Origin: Microbacterium sp. AK031 | Lineage (GTDB): Bacteria; Actinomycetota; Actinomycetes; Actinomycetales; Microbacteriaceae | Reading direction: 5' to 3' | Assembly: GCF_024807145.1 (NCBI RefSeq) | Contig: NZ_JANUCA010000003.1 | Span: 186,001-250,000, forward strand | Length of the DNA stretch: 64,000 nt | In this document: positions 24,563 to 37,037 of the stretch, piece by piece | Position numbering within the stretch: the first letter of the stretch is position 1 | Layout of the letters: each line of letters opens with the position of its first letter | The notes under the pieces: model-generated | Told to the model about the DNA's origin: nothing | What the model saw: only the letters and a program-made list of their open reading frames with translations | Databases searched by the model: none | Translations under genes and position numbers: made by a program

Positions 24563-24771
24563 GAAGGGCGTCCCGGGGGACTTCCTTGCCGACGCTCAAG
24601 CATAAAGGATGTTTTGACCAAAACGCGAATCGAGGGCGCGTCATCTTTCCGCCCGGGCGTTTCGGGAGGACGATGGGTTGCACCTGCCATGTCGCAGTAT
24701 CAGGAACTCGCTGTTGCGGATGTTAAAGATGTTGTTACTGTGGCATGAGTGAAACCTGTGGAAGGGGCCGT

Positions 24772-26202
<1,431 letters not shown>

Positions 26203-26218
26203 GAGCCAGCGAGCACGA

Positions 26219-26257
26219 AGAAGCCCTCGACCGCCGCGAGGCGGGCCGAGGGCTTCT
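26219..26257. terminator. Bidirectional terminator between lytM-like gene and ppa
   Basis: A perfect 11-bp stem AGAAGCCCTCG/CGAGGGCTTCT (26219-26229 with 26247-26257) sits between the convergent M23 endopeptidase and pyrophosphatase genes. Confidence 0.8.
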
Positions 26258-26271
26258 GACTTCAGCTCGGG

Positions 26272-26763
26272 TCAGTGGCTCTGTTCGCCTGCGCGAACGA
26301 TCGCCTCGTCGAGGATGCGCTGCGCCTCGGCAGCGTCGCCCCATGCGTCGACCTTGACCCACTTGTTGGGCTCGAGATCCTTGTAGTGCTCGAAGAAGTG
26401 CTCGATCTCCTTCTTCGTGTACTCGGCGAGGTCGCCGATGTCCTGGATGTGCGCCCAGCGCGGGTCCTTCGACAGCACGGCGATCAGCTTGTCATCTCCG
26501 CCGGCCTCGTCGCTCATCTTGAGCACGGCCACGGGACGCACCTCGACGACGACGCCAGGGTAGATGGCGTGGTCGAGGAGTACGAGCACGTCGAGCGGGT
26601 CGCCGTCCTCGCCAAGAGTGTTGTCGAAGTACCCGTAGTCGGCCGGGTAGCCGAAAGTCGTGTAGAGCACACGGTCGAGGTGTACTCGCCCGGTCTCGTG
26701 GTCGACCTCGTACTTCACGCGGCTGCCGCGCGGGATCTCGATGACGGCGTCGTGTGCGCCCAT
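26272..26763 (-). CDS. ppa: Inorganic pyrophosphatase (family I)
   Basis: 163 residues, the normal bacterial length. It hydrolyses pyrophosphate to two phosphates and so drives biosynthesis. The family signature is clear: IEIPRGSRVKYEVD near the N-terminus, PADYGY then EDGDPLDVLVL (metal-binding Asp residues), and the KKEIEHFFEHYKDLE helix. The ATG at 26763 follows GAGGAG at 7 nt. A longer upstream reading is without sense. It shares a terminator with the endopeptidase gene. Confidence 0.96.
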   Translation of the reverse strand: MGAHDAVIEIPRGSRVKYEVDHETGRVHLDRVLYTTFGYPADYGYFDNTLGEDGDPLDVLVLLDHAIYPGVVVEVRPVAVLKMSDEAGGDDKLIAVLSKDPRWAHIQDIGDLAEYTKKEIEHFFEHYKDLEPNKWVKVDAWGDAAEAQRILDEAIVRAGEQSH

Positions 26764-26807
26764 GCGTGTGCTCCTCAGGAAAAGACGGTTGGATGCCGGG
26801 AACCAGC

Positions 26808-27419
26808 CTACCTGCGCAGTCCATCGAGCAGCTTCTCCAGCGGACTCGAGAACGCGAGGAGGAGAAGAGCGAAGTATCCGACGACGTGCACCCACGCGGC
26901 GATCGGCAGTGCGACGCAGAACAGGATGATCGCGGCGATGTCTCCGATCGCTCCGCGCCGGAGCCGTTCGGGGGTGAGATCGATGAGCCCCGAATGCCGA
27001 ATCAGATACAGCTTGCCCGCAAGGGTCGTCACCTGCGTCAGGATCAGCGTGCCGATGTAGAGGACCGCCTGCAGCGGATCGGTGTCCATCTGACCGAGCA
27101 TCGCCGTCGGCACCGGCAGCCACACGATCGTCAGCATCCACGCGACGTTGATGTACAGCAATGGAGTCGAAACGCGAAGCACCCGCTCGTACTGTCGATG
27201 ATGCTCCATCCAGAACAGGGCGATCAGAACGAAACTGAGCACGAAGCTGACGATCTGACCGCGGTGCTCGACCAGGAACGCCCCCGTGGCGGTGCCATCG
27301 GTGGCGGCGTCAGACACCGACTCCAACAGTGGCAGGATCAGCAGCGTCATCGCGATCGCCACGACCGCATCCACGAACGCCCTCAGGCGCTCCGGAGCGA
27401 ACGTGGTCTGTTCCGTCAC
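26808..27419 (-). CDS. TMEM175/DUF1211 family putative potassium channel
   Basis: 203 residues with about six hydrophobic segments. The N-terminal RLRAFVDAVVAIAMTLLIL is the RxxxFsDAVxAIxMTLL signature of TMEM175-type proteins, whose human and bacterial members conduct K+. Here the canonical Ser of FSD is replaced by Val. The GTG start at 27419 lies 6 nt after a minus-strand TAGTCT (27426-27431), so it is probably leaderless. It is divergent from tilS, which has the same arrangement. Confidence 0.8.
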   Translation of the reverse strand: MTEQTTFAPERLRAFVDAVVAIAMTLLILPLLESVSDAATDGTATGAFLVEHRGQIVSFVLSFVLIALFWMEHHRQYERVLRVSTPLLYINVAWMLTIVWLPVPTAMLGQMDTDPLQAVLYIGTLILTQVTTLAGKLYLIRHSGLIDLTPERLRRGAIGDIAAIILFCVALPIAAWVHVVGYFALLLLAFSSPLEKLLDGLRR

Positions 27420-27483
27420 AGGGTCAGACTATTGCCGTGCGGATGCCACGGGTAGGTGTTTCTCGGTGCCGTACCGTTGTCGT

Positions 27484-28476
27484 GTGCCTTCACTGTCGCC
27501 CGCCATCGCCGAGATCCGACTCGCTGTGCGCACCGCGCTCGTCTCGCTGCCTGAGGGCTCGACCCTCATTGTCGCGCTCTCTGGAGGTGCGGATTCCCTG
27601 GCCCTTGCCGCTGCGACGGCGTTCGAGGCGCGCGCCAGGGGGATGCAGGTGGCGAGCGTGACCATCGACCACGGACTGCAAGACGGATCGGCGGATGCTG
27701 CAGCTGCAGCCACCGCGAAAGCAGAAGCTCTCGGCATCCGCGCATTGATCGAGCGGGTCCAGGTGCGTCATGATGCGGACGGCCCTGAGGCGGCCGCGCG
27801 CGGCGCGCGCTACGCTGCGCTCCGCCGGATCGCTGCGGAAGAACGTGCCGCCGCGGTTCTTCTCGGCCACACGCTCGACGACCAGGCCGAGACTGTGCTG
27901 CTCGGGCTTGCTCGCGGCGCCGGCGCGGCCAGCCTGCAGGGCATGGCGCCCGACCGCGTCGACGATGACGGACTGATCTGGCTTCGTCCCATGCTCGGAG
28001 TGCGGCGAGAGACGACCCGTGCGTTGTGCGCGGCATCCGATCTCGTCCCGTGGGACGACCCGCACAATCTCGAAGACCGCTTCGCGCGGATCCGGGTGCG
28101 AGACCGTGTGCTCCCGGTGCTGGAGACAGAACTCGGCCCCGGTATCGCCGAGGCGCTCGCGCGCACGGCGGCGCAGCTTCGGGAGGACACCGAGGCGTTC
28201 GACGAGATGATCCGCGAGACGATCGAGGACATCGTCGAGCACGCCGAAGCCGGCATCTCCGTCAGCGTCGCAGCGCTCGCCGCGAACCCTGCGGCGCTGC
28301 GCAACCGCATCATCCGCCTCGTTGCGCACAGTGAATTCGGCGCGAGCCTCACCCGCACTCAGACACTGGAGGTCGCGCGCCTCGTCACCGACTGGTCGGG
28401 TCAAGGGCCGATCGATCTGCCCGGCTGCTCGGCCAAGAGACAGGGCGGGCAGATCGTGTTCACGGCGCGCGGCTGA
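27484..28476 (+). CDS. tilS: tRNA(Ile)-lysidine synthase
   Basis: 330 residues. TilS attaches lysine to C34 of tRNA-Ile(CAU), changing its decoding from AUG to AUA; it is essential. The PP-loop ATPase motif ALSGGADSLAL lies near residues 29-39, with DHGLQ and HTLDDQAETVLL further on. It has the short actinobacterial C-terminus. The GTG at 27484 is chosen because TACCGT (27472-27477) ends 6 nt before it and the family start follows; the in-frame upstream ATG overlaps the divergent gene. hpt and ftsH follow in the usual actinobacterial order, interrupted by the DUF937 gene on the other strand. Confidence 0.93.
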   Translation: MPSLSPAIAEIRLAVRTALVSLPEGSTLIVALSGGADSLALAAATAFEARARGMQVASVTIDHGLQDGSADAAAAATAKAEALGIRALIERVQVRHDADGPEAAARGARYAALRRIAAEERAAAVLLGHTLDDQAETVLLGLARGAGAASLQGMAPDRVDDDGLIWLRPMLGVRRETTRALCAASDLVPWDDPHNLEDRFARIRVRDRVLPVLETELGPGIAEALARTAAQLREDTEAFDEMIRETIEDIVEHAEAGISVSVAALAANPAALRNRIIRLVAHSEFGASLTRTQTLEVARLVTDWSGQGPIDLPGCSAKRQGGQIVFTARG

Positions 28477-28477
28477 C

Positions 28478-28533
28478 GTTTCGACTCGCCTGGAGCTCGC
28501 TCAACGCGCTTCGTGTCGCTCCGCTCGCTCCAT
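28478..28533. repeat. REP-like repeat pair downstream of tilS
   Basis: GTTTCGACTCGCC...CTCGCTCAACG (28478-28506) is followed at once by a related unit CTTCGTGTCGCTCCGCTCG (from 28509). Both resemble the unit at 24073-24100. They fill the gap between the convergent tilS and DUF937 genes. Confidence 0.45.
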
Positions 28534-28544
28534 GACCGGCGGTG

Positions 28545-29132
28545 TTACTTCTTACCGCCGAAGATGCTGCCGATGATGCCGCCGAGGTCGATGCCACCGC
28601 CGGAGGATGAACCGCCGCCGAGGATTCCTCCAAGAAGATCGCCGATTCCGCCGCCGGAACCGCTCTTGTCGCCACCTCCGATCAGCCCGCCGATGAGGTC
28701 GCCGATTCCGCCGCCGGATTCCGCACCGTCCGAGGTCGTCGACTTCTCCTCGTTCTTGTTCGCGATCAGCCCCATGATGATCGGCGCGAGGATCGGGAGG
28801 AGCTTGCCGAAATCGATTCCTGCGGTCTTGTCCGACTCGTTCAGCTTCGAGGTGACCGCCTGCTTCTGATCACCGAGCACATGCGTGACGATCTTGTCGC
28901 CGTCGGCCTGGTCGACCTCATCCACCGCGGAGACGCCGGCCTTGCCCTCATGCTTCTTCAGCGCGTTCTGGATCGCCGCAGAGCCCTCTTCGCTCGCGGC
29001 GTTCTTGGCCAGACCACCGAGCAGCACCGCGCCGCCCTGCTCGACCGCAGCCTTTGCGACGTCGGGCGAGACGTTGAGTTTCGCTGCGATGTCATCGATC
29101 GGCACCTGCTTGAGAATGTCGTCAAGGGCCAT
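28545..29132 (-). CDS. DUF937 domain protein with glycine-rich tail
   Basis: 195 residues. The first 130 match DUF937-type proteins (LDDILKQVPIDDIAAKLNVSP, then LLGGLAKNAAS), helical cytoplasmic proteins of unknown function. The tail from about 135 is made of repeated GGGIGDLIGG/GGLLGGILGG blocks ending in GGKK, a low-complexity region that may self-associate. The ATG at 29132 has an AAGGAA ribosome binding site. It is divergent from hpt. Confidence 0.8.
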   Translation of the reverse strand: MALDDILKQVPIDDIAAKLNVSPDVAKAAVEQGGAVLLGGLAKNAASEEGSAAIQNALKKHEGKAGVSAVDEVDQADGDKIVTHVLGDQKQAVTSKLNESDKTAGIDFGKLLPILAPIIMGLIANKNEEKSTTSDGAESGGGIGDLIGGLIGGGDKSGSGGGIGDLLGGILGGGSSSGGGIDLGGIIGSIFGGKK

Positions 29133-29217
29133 GAGATTCCTTCCTTCGGCGCGCGTCCGCGTGCCTCCCCGATCACAGTAGTGCGCGAGCACAGTCTCAT
29201 GTCACTAAAATCGACGC

Positions 29218-29769
29218 ATGCGTGCCGCGGAGATACAGGACGACCTTTCCGACATCCTCGTCACCGAGGAGGAGATCAAAGCCAAGCTCACCGAGCTCGC
29301 CGCCCAGGTCGCGAAAGACTACGAGGGCAAGGATCTGCTGCTCGTCGGCGTGCTGAAGGGCGCCATCATGGTGATGGCCGATTTCGCGCGCGAACTGCCG
29401 TTCCATGCTCCGATGGACTGGATGGCGGTCTCCAGCTATGGCTCCAGCACGAAATCCAGCGGCGTGGTGCAGATCCGCAAGGATCTCGACACCGATCTGC
29501 ACGGCAAGCATGTGCTCATCGTCGAGGACATCATCGACTCGGGCCTCACGCTGAGCTGGCTGCTGGAGAACTTCGAATCCCGCGGTCCTGAGTCGATCGA
29601 AGTGCTCGCCCTCCTGCGCAAGCCGGATGCCGCGAAGGTCGAGATCGACTGCAAGTACGTCGGCTTCGACATCCCGACCGAATTCGTCGTCGGATACGGC
29701 CTCGACTTCGACGAGCGCTATCGCAATCTGCGCGACGTCGCCGTGCTCGCGCCGCACGTTTATTCCTGA
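29218..29769 (+). CDS. hpt: Hypoxanthine phosphoribosyltransferase
   Basis: 183 residues. It salvages hypoxanthine and guanine with PRPP to give IMP and GMP. The PRPP-binding motif VLIVEDIIDSGLTL lies near residues 98-111, and VGVLKGAIMVMADF and FVVGYGLDFDERYRN complete the active site. TAAAAT (29206-29211) ends exactly 6 nt before the ATG and there is no ribosome binding site, so the mRNA is probably leaderless. ftsH follows after 73 bp. Confidence 0.95.
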   Translation: MRAAEIQDDLSDILVTEEEIKAKLTELAAQVAKDYEGKDLLLVGVLKGAIMVMADFARELPFHAPMDWMAVSSYGSSTKSSGVVQIRKDLDTDLHGKHVLIVEDIIDSGLTLSWLLENFESRGPESIEVLALLRKPDAAKVEIDCKYVGFDIPTEFVVGYGLDFDERYRNLRDVAVLAPHVYS

Positions 29770-29842
29770 TTCCGAATCGCGGCGTACGCCGTGGGCGAAT
29801 CCCAGCGGACCGTAAACTACGGCGCGATACGCTGAACGCATC

Positions 29843-31858
<2,016 letters not shown>

Positions 31859-31860
31859 TC

Positions 31861-32481
31861 GTGGCCGTCGACGGGGCGCGTGTCGAGCGGCTGACCCGCG
31901 AGCTCCTCGAGGCGATCGGCGAAGACCCGGAGCGTCCTGGACTCCGACAGACACCGGCGCGAATGGCTGAGCTGTACGCCGAGTTCTTCGCCGGAGTCGG
32001 TGAGGACGCCGCGGCGCCTCTCGCCCGCACGATCAGTGTCACGCGGGGGCCGGCGCCCGAGACCCTGCCCTCCGGTGCAGTGCTGTTGCGCGACATCCGC
32101 TTCCGCTCCGTCTGCGAACACCACCTGCTGCCGTTCGCCGGGCACGCGCATATCGCCTATCTGCCCGGCGAGCAGGTCGTCGGACTCGGTGCGCTGGTGC
32201 GCGTCGTCGAGATCCTCGCCGCCCGACCGCAGGTGCAGGAACGTCTCGGCGAGCAGATCGCCGACTCCATCGCAGAGCACCTGGATACGCGTGGGGTGCT
32301 CGTCGTGCTCGATGCGTCGCACGGCTGCGTCACGATGCGCGGCGGACGTCAGAGCGAGGCCTCCACGCTCACCATCGCCGCGCGCGGCGAGTACAGCGAG
32401 CCGGTGGCTCGACAGGAGATCATCGCACTGATCAGTGCGGGCTCCGTGTCTGCGGCGAGCACGGTCAGGGCCCAGCGATGA
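31861..32481 (+). CDS. folE: GTP cyclohydrolase I
   Basis: 206 residues. It converts GTP to 7,8-dihydroneopterin triphosphate, the first step of folate synthesis. Zinc and active-site residues are visible in SVCEHHLLPFAGHAHIAYLP and later SHGCVTMRGG. The start is the GTG at 31861, only 2 bp after the ftsH stop. It overlaps folP by an ATGA junction. Confidence 0.96.
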   Translation: MAVDGARVERLTRELLEAIGEDPERPGLRQTPARMAELYAEFFAGVGEDAAAPLARTISVTRGPAPETLPSGAVLLRDIRFRSVCEHHLLPFAGHAHIAYLPGEQVVGLGALVRVVEILAARPQVQERLGEQIADSIAEHLDTRGVLVVLDASHGCVTMRGGRQSEASTLTIAARGEYSEPVARQEIIALISAGSVSAASTVRAQR

Positions 32482-33275
32482 CCGGCATCTGGGGCATCGT
32501 CAACGTCACTCCCGACTCGTTCAGCGACGGTGGCCGCTACGTCGACCCCGAGCGTGCGATCGCTCATGGCATCGCGCTGCGCGCCGCCGGTGCGACAGTG
32601 CTCGACGTCGGCGGCGAGTCGACCAGGCCCGGTGCGGAGCGCGTCGACGCCTCCGTCGAACAGCAGCGGGTGCTCCCGGTGATCGAGCAGCTCGCCGCTC
32701 GCGGCATCCCGGTGAGCATCGACACGCATAACGCATCGACGGCGGTCGCCGCCGTGCGTGTCGGCGCCCGCATCGTCAACGATGTCTCCGGCGGCCTCGC
32801 CGATCCTGAGATGTTCGGTGCCATCGCCGAAACCTCCGCCGACGTCGCGATCGGGCACTGGCGAGGCCCTTCATTCGACATGTATGCGCACGCCGAGTAC
32901 CGCCGGGTCTCGCGCGAGGTGGCCGGAGAGCTGCGCGAGCGCGTCAGCGAAGCGGCGGCAGCCGGGATCGCCCCGGCCCGACTGATCGTCGACCCCGGCA
33001 TCGGATTCGCGAAAGCCGGTGTACAGAACTGGGAACTGCTGCGCGGTCTCGACGACATCACCGCACTGGGACATCGCGTGCTGATCGGCACGTCACGCAA
33101 GCGGTTCCTGGCAGAATCCCTCGATGGAGCCGCCGAAGTCGACGAGTCGCGACGAGACCTCGCCACGGCCGTGACCAGCGCGCTCGCGGTTCGCTATGGT
33201 GCGTGGGCGGTGCGCGTGCACGATGTCGCCGCCACCCGCGACGCCCTCGCGATCGCGCACGCCTGGGAAGGATGA
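32478..33275 (+). CDS. folP: Dihydropteroate synthase
   Basis: 265 residues. It condenses p-aminobenzoate with 6-hydroxymethyl-dihydropterin diphosphate and is the sulfonamide target. The signatures GIVNVTPDSFSDGG at the N-terminus, VLDVGGESTRPGA, and IVDPGIGFAK are all intact. It is coupled by ATGA overlaps at both ends to folE and folB. Confidence 0.96.
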   Translation: MTGIWGIVNVTPDSFSDGGRYVDPERAIAHGIALRAAGATVLDVGGESTRPGAERVDASVEQQRVLPVIEQLAARGIPVSIDTHNASTAVAAVRVGARIVNDVSGGLADPEMFGAIAETSADVAIGHWRGPSFDMYAHAEYRRVSREVAGELRERVSEAAAAGIAPARLIVDPGIGFAKAGVQNWELLRGLDDITALGHRVLIGTSRKRFLAESLDGAAEVDESRRDLATAVTSALAVRYGAWAVRVHDVAATRDALAIAHAWEG

Positions 33276-33658
33276 CGATGCACAGCGGCGACGAGATCCG
33301 GCTCACCGGGCTCACCGTGTTCGGACGCCACGGCGTCTTCGAGCACGAGCGCGAGAACGGTCAGGAGTTCGTGATCGACCTGCGACTGCATCTCGACTTG
33401 GCAGGTGCCGCGGCATCCGACGAGGTGACCGACACTGTTCACTACGGCGAGCTGGCGCAGCAGGTCGCCGACGTCGTGGCGGGCGAGCCGGTCGACCTGA
33501 TCGAGACTCTCGCTCAACGCATCGCCGATGTCGTGCTCGCCGACGCTCGCGTGAACGTGGTCGATGTCACGGTGCACAAGCCGCACGCGCCCATCCCGCT
33601 GACCTTCTCCGATGTGTCTGTCACGGTCAGCCGCTCGCGGAAGGATGCATCGCAGTGA
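33272..33658 (+). CDS. folB: Dihydroneopterin aldolase
   Basis: 128 residues. It cleaves dihydroneopterin to 6-hydroxymethyl-dihydropterin. Family features are TGLTVFGRHGVFEHERENGQ near the start, DTVHYGELAQ, and LIETLAQRIAD with the catalytic Glu. The ATG at 33272 overlaps the folP stop; a second ATG at 33278 has better spacing from GGAAGG and is also possible. Confidence 0.95.
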   Translation: MTMHSGDEIRLTGLTVFGRHGVFEHERENGQEFVIDLRLHLDLAGAAASDEVTDTVHYGELAQQVADVVAGEPVDLIETLAQRIADVVLADARVNVVDVTVHKPHAPIPLTFSDVSVTVSRSRKDASQ

Positions 33659-34218
33659 TCCGCAAACCACCACCCGCTCGGCCCGACCCGCGCCCCGGCC
33701 GCGACGCCGCGACCGCTGTCATCGCGCTCGGCGCGAACCTCGGCGACCGTCGCGAGACGATCCGGCAGGCGGTCGAGCGCATCTCGCGGCTTCCGCTCGT
33801 GGATGATGTGCGGCTGTCCGAGCTGTACGAGACCGTAGCGGTGCGTCTCGACGGTCCCGATCCCGATGCGCCCGGCTATGTCAATGCGGTCGCGATGGTG
33901 TCCACGCGCCTCGCGCCGGAGGTGCTGCTGGGCATGCTGCACGCGATCGAGGAGGAGTACGGCCGTGAGCGCCGTGACCGCTGGGGCGACCGCACACTCG
34001 ATCTCGATCTGATCACCTACGGCGACATCGTCTCGGAAGATCCGCACCTGCTGCTGCCGCATCCGCGGGCCGCGGAGAGGCTGTTCGTACTCGATCCGTG
34101 GTTGAGTCTCGATCCCGCCGGTGAGATCCCCGGGCGCGGTAGGATCGCCGACCTCGCGGCAGGTCTCAGAGCGGATGCCGCGGGCGACAGCGCCGGCGAT
34201 GACTCGGAGCACGGATGA
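33655..34218 (+). CDS. folK: 2-amino-4-hydroxy-6-hydroxymethyldihydropteridine pyrophosphokinase
   Basis: 187 residues. It pyrophosphorylates 6-hydroxymethyl-dihydropterin for FolP. AVIALGANLGDRRETI and the signature RDRWGDRTLDLDLITYGD are intact. The GTG at 33655 overlaps the folB stop (GTGA). The C-terminus is extended and acidic. It is coupled by ATGA to the DUF3180 gene. Confidence 0.95.
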   Translation: MIRKPPPARPDPRPGRDAATAVIALGANLGDRRETIRQAVERISRLPLVDDVRLSELYETVAVRLDGPDPDAPGYVNAVAMVSTRLAPEVLLGMLHAIEEEYGRERRDRWGDRTLDLDLITYGDIVSEDPHLLLPHPRAAERLFVLDPWLSLDPAGEIPGRGRIADLAAGLRADAAGDSAGDDSEHG

Positions 34219-34703
34219 AGCGCACCTCGGCCCCGATCCTCATCCTCCTCGCCCTGATGGGCGGTGGGGTGGGCTACCTCGTCGACCATCTGCTGACGGT
34301 CTCCGGCCGAGCGACATTCGCTCCGTCGGGCTTCCTGCCGGTGCTCCTGCTGCTGCTCGCCACCGCGGTTCTCGCGGTCGCGTGGCCGGTGCGGCGCAGC
34401 GTGCGCGGCACTTCGCAGGGGCGCATCGATCCCTTCCGCGCGATGCGCGCTGCGACGCTCGCGCGGGCCTCGAGCCTGCTCGGTGCGATCATGACAGGAT
34501 TCGGCGGAGGGCTTCTGGTCTTCCTCTTGTCGCGTCCCGTCGATCCACAGGTAGGGTCGATTGTGGCGATGGCGGCTCTCATGGCGAGTGCGCTCGTACT
34601 CGTGATCGCCGCTCTCGTCGCCGAACAGTTCTGCACTCTGCCGAAGGATCCTGATGACCGACAGCCAGACGACCCCGCCACCGGAGCCGACGCCGGGCGC
34701 TGA
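34215..34703 (+). CDS. DUF3180 family membrane protein
   Basis: 162 residues with four hydrophobic segments (about 7-27, 40-62, 88-110 and 117-140). It is the actinobacterial DUF3180 protein that usually follows folK; its function is unknown. It is coupled by ATGA to folK and overlaps the next gene by 50 bp, so the cluster is very likely one transcript. Confidence 0.85.
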   Translation: MKRTSAPILILLALMGGGVGYLVDHLLTVSGRATFAPSGFLPVLLLLLATAVLAVAWPVRRSVRGTSQGRIDPFRAMRAATLARASSLLGAIMTGFGGGLLVFLLSRPVDPQVGSIVAMAALMASALVLVIAALVAEQFCTLPKDPDDRQPDDPATGADAGR

Positions 34704-35331
34704 GCCGACACCACCGCATCAGATGCCGAACATTCCGGCGGGTCCGCCGGCGCCTCCGAGGCCTGTGTCGACACCGCAGGCTCCGGCGCCCGCCGCCTCG
34801 CCGCCGGTTCTCGATGAGGGCACGTATGAGAAGCTCCGTGAACCGCGCAACGCAGGCCGCATCGACCTCGACGGGAAATGGCATCAGATCTCGCCGCGCT
34901 ATGTCGTGTCGCAGTTCCTGCAGAACGGCATCGTCTTGGCGCTGGTGGTGATCGCGGCGCTGATCGTCGGACTGGTGCTCGATCAGCACTGGGTCTGGAT
35001 CCCCGCCGGCATCATCACGATCATGATCCTCGTCACGCTGGTGATCCTTCCGCGACAGGCCAGGGCGATCGGCTTCATGCTGCGCGCTGACGACATCGTG
35101 TTCCGCAAGGGCATCCTCTGGCAGCGGATCATCGCCGTGCCGTACGGGCGCATGCAGCTCGTCGACATCACGCACGGGCCGCTGGATCGCGCCTTCGGCG
35201 TCTCCCAGCTCAAGATGGTCACCGCCGCCGCGACGACGGGCGTGCAGATTCCTGGACTCACTCAGGCGGCCGCAGAGGCGCTGCGCGACACCCTGATCGA
35301 GGTCGCCGAGACCCGGCGGACCGGCCTGTGA
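34654..35331 (+). CDS. PH domain (bPH2/YdbS-like) membrane protein
   Basis: 225 residues. A Pro-rich, disordered cytoplasmic N-terminus (to about 60) is followed by a conserved KWHQISPRYV motif, two transmembrane helices (about 90-135), and a bacterial PH2 domain with RADDIVFRKGILW and VPYGRMQLVDITHGPLDRAFGV. This pairs with the next gene as YdbS-YdbT do in Bacillus, where the pair is linked to membrane stress or amine antimicrobial resistance. ATGA coupling joins them. Confidence 0.85.
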   Translation: MTDSQTTPPPEPTPGAEPTPPHQMPNIPAGPPAPPRPVSTPQAPAPAASPPVLDEGTYEKLREPRNAGRIDLDGKWHQISPRYVVSQFLQNGIVLALVVIAALIVGLVLDQHWVWIPAGIITIMILVTLVILPRQARAIGFMLRADDIVFRKGILWQRIIAVPYGRMQLVDITHGPLDRAFGVSQLKMVTAAATTGVQIPGLTQAAAEALRDTLIEVAETRRTGL

Positions 35332-37037
35332 GCACGCCTCAGTACCCGGACCCGCAGGCTGGGCAGCCGCCGCTGTCGCAGATCCCACCCGCACCTGCGG
35401 GCAGTGAGTCACTCGCCGACGGGGAGTGGCATCGGCTGCATCCGCTGACACCCCTGTTCAAGGGCGGCCTGGTTCTGATCATCGTCGCCGGACTGGTGCT
35501 GAACAGCTTCCGCGACCGGCTCATCTACTGGGCCGTGAGCCTCGTCGCACCGCGCGAGCTCGACGACGACGCGATCGATTACGCCGCAGCAGACCCGGTC
35601 GACTGGGTCCTCTCGAACAACCTGATCCTGGTCGCACTTCTCGTCGTCCTTGGTGTGCTGATCGTGCTGCTCGTGGCGTTCTGGCTGGTCTGGCGGTTCC
35701 AGGAGTTTCGCATCTCCGATGAGCATGTCGAAGTGCGCAAGGGAATCATCTTCCGCTCGCAGCGGCGGGCGCCGCTGGATCGGGTGCAGGGCGTCAACCT
35801 CACGAGGCCGTTCCCCGCACGGTTGATCGGCATGGCCAAGCTGGAGGTCGTCGGTGCCGGCACCGACGCGAACGTGCCGCTCGAGTACCTGTCGACCACG
35901 AAAGCCGAGACGGTGCGTGCCGACATCCTCCGGCTCGCCTCCGGCGCCCGTGCTGCGCGTGAGGCTCGACAGCGCGGTGATTCTTCGCCGCAGGGAACCA
36001 GGGCGACCACGATGCGGTCGCAGCTGGTCGACTCGATGAACGGGGGAGTGAACGGCCTGATCGGCGGAGTCGACCTCAACGACGTGGCACCGGAGAGCGT
36101 CGTGAAGATCCCCACCGGACGACTGGTCGGCTCGCAGCTGCTCGCCGGCGTGCTGTGGCTCGTGTTCTTCATGGCAATCCTCGCCGTTACGCTCGCGTTC
36201 GCCGTCCCCGCCATCCTCTCGGACGGCGAGCCCGATTCTTGGATCGGCGTCCTCGCGATCGTGCTCGGCGTGGGAGTGCCGTTCGTCATCGCTGCAGTCG
36301 CCATCACGTGGGCGCAGATCTCGAAATCGCTGCGCTACTCGATCGCTCCGACGCCCGACGGTGTGCGCATCACCTACGGCCTGTTCACCACGGTCACAGA
36401 GACAATCCCCCCCGGCCGCATCTTCGCGGTCGAGGTGACGCAGTCGTTGCTGTGGCGGCCGTTCGGCTGGTGGACCATCAAGATCAACCGGATGAGCGGC
36501 AAGAGCCTGTCGCAGCAGCAGTCCGGCTCGGCCCAGCAGTTCAACATCGTGCTGCCCGTTGGCAAGCGCGCTGACGTCGAGCGGGTGCTCGGACTGATCC
36601 TGCCCGACATGCCGGCGGACGATCATCCGCTCGTCTGGGAGCACGGGATCCTCGGACCTCAGAGCGGCGACCCCTATCAGGTGCTGCAGAAGCGCGGCTG
36701 GTGGCGTCGGCCGTTCTCGTGGAAGCGGCACGGTTTCGCCGTCACCGACTTCGCCGTCATCATGCGGCGCGGCAACTTCTGGCAGAAGCTCGCGGTGTTC
36801 CCGCTGGCCAGGCAACAGGGCGTCTCGGCGGCGCAGGGGCCGATCGATCGCGCGCAGCGTCTCGCCGCGCTCAAGGTGCACAGCGTCACCGGTCCTGTCC
36901 TCGGCGACGTCGTCGGCATCGAAAGCGTCGAGCTGACGGCAGCCGTCGACGACATCTCACGGCGTGCAGCGGCAGCCGCCGGCCGCGATCACAGCCATCG
37001 CTGGGCTCAGGATGCTGCGCACGAGACTTCTGCATGA
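35328..37037 (+). CDS. Multi-PH-domain membrane protein (YdbT-like)
   Basis: 569 residues. Three bPH2 domains alternate with pairs of transmembrane helices: the first near 125-200 (RISDEHVEVRKGIIFRSQRRAP), the second near 345-430 (PTPDGVRITYGLF), the third near 475-545 (AVTDFAVIMRRGNFWQ). This is the YdbT arrangement. It overlaps the preceding YdbS-like gene by 4 bp and the following Rossmann gene by 4 bp (ATGA). Its function in actinobacteria is not established. Confidence 0.85.
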   Translation: MSTPQYPDPQAGQPPLSQIPPAPAGSESLADGEWHRLHPLTPLFKGGLVLIIVAGLVLNSFRDRLIYWAVSLVAPRELDDDAIDYAAADPVDWVLSNNLILVALLVVLGVLIVLLVAFWLVWRFQEFRISDEHVEVRKGIIFRSQRRAPLDRVQGVNLTRPFPARLIGMAKLEVVGAGTDANVPLEYLSTTKAETVRADILRLASGARAAREARQRGDSSPQGTRATTMRSQLVDSMNGGVNGLIGGVDLNDVAPESVVKIPTGRLVGSQLLAGVLWLVFFMAILAVTLAFAVPAILSDGEPDSWIGVLAIVLGVGVPFVIAAVAITWAQISKSLRYSIAPTPDGVRITYGLFTTVTETIPPGRIFAVEVTQSLLWRPFGWWTIKINRMSGKSLSQQQSGSAQQFNIVLPVGKRADVERVLGLILPDMPADDHPLVWEHGILGPQSGDPYQVLQKRGWWRRPFSWKRHGFAVTDFAVIMRRGNFWQKLAVFPLARQQGVSAAQGPIDRAQRLAALKVHSVTGPVLGDVVGIESVELTAAVDDISRRAAAAAGRDHSHRWAQDAAHETSA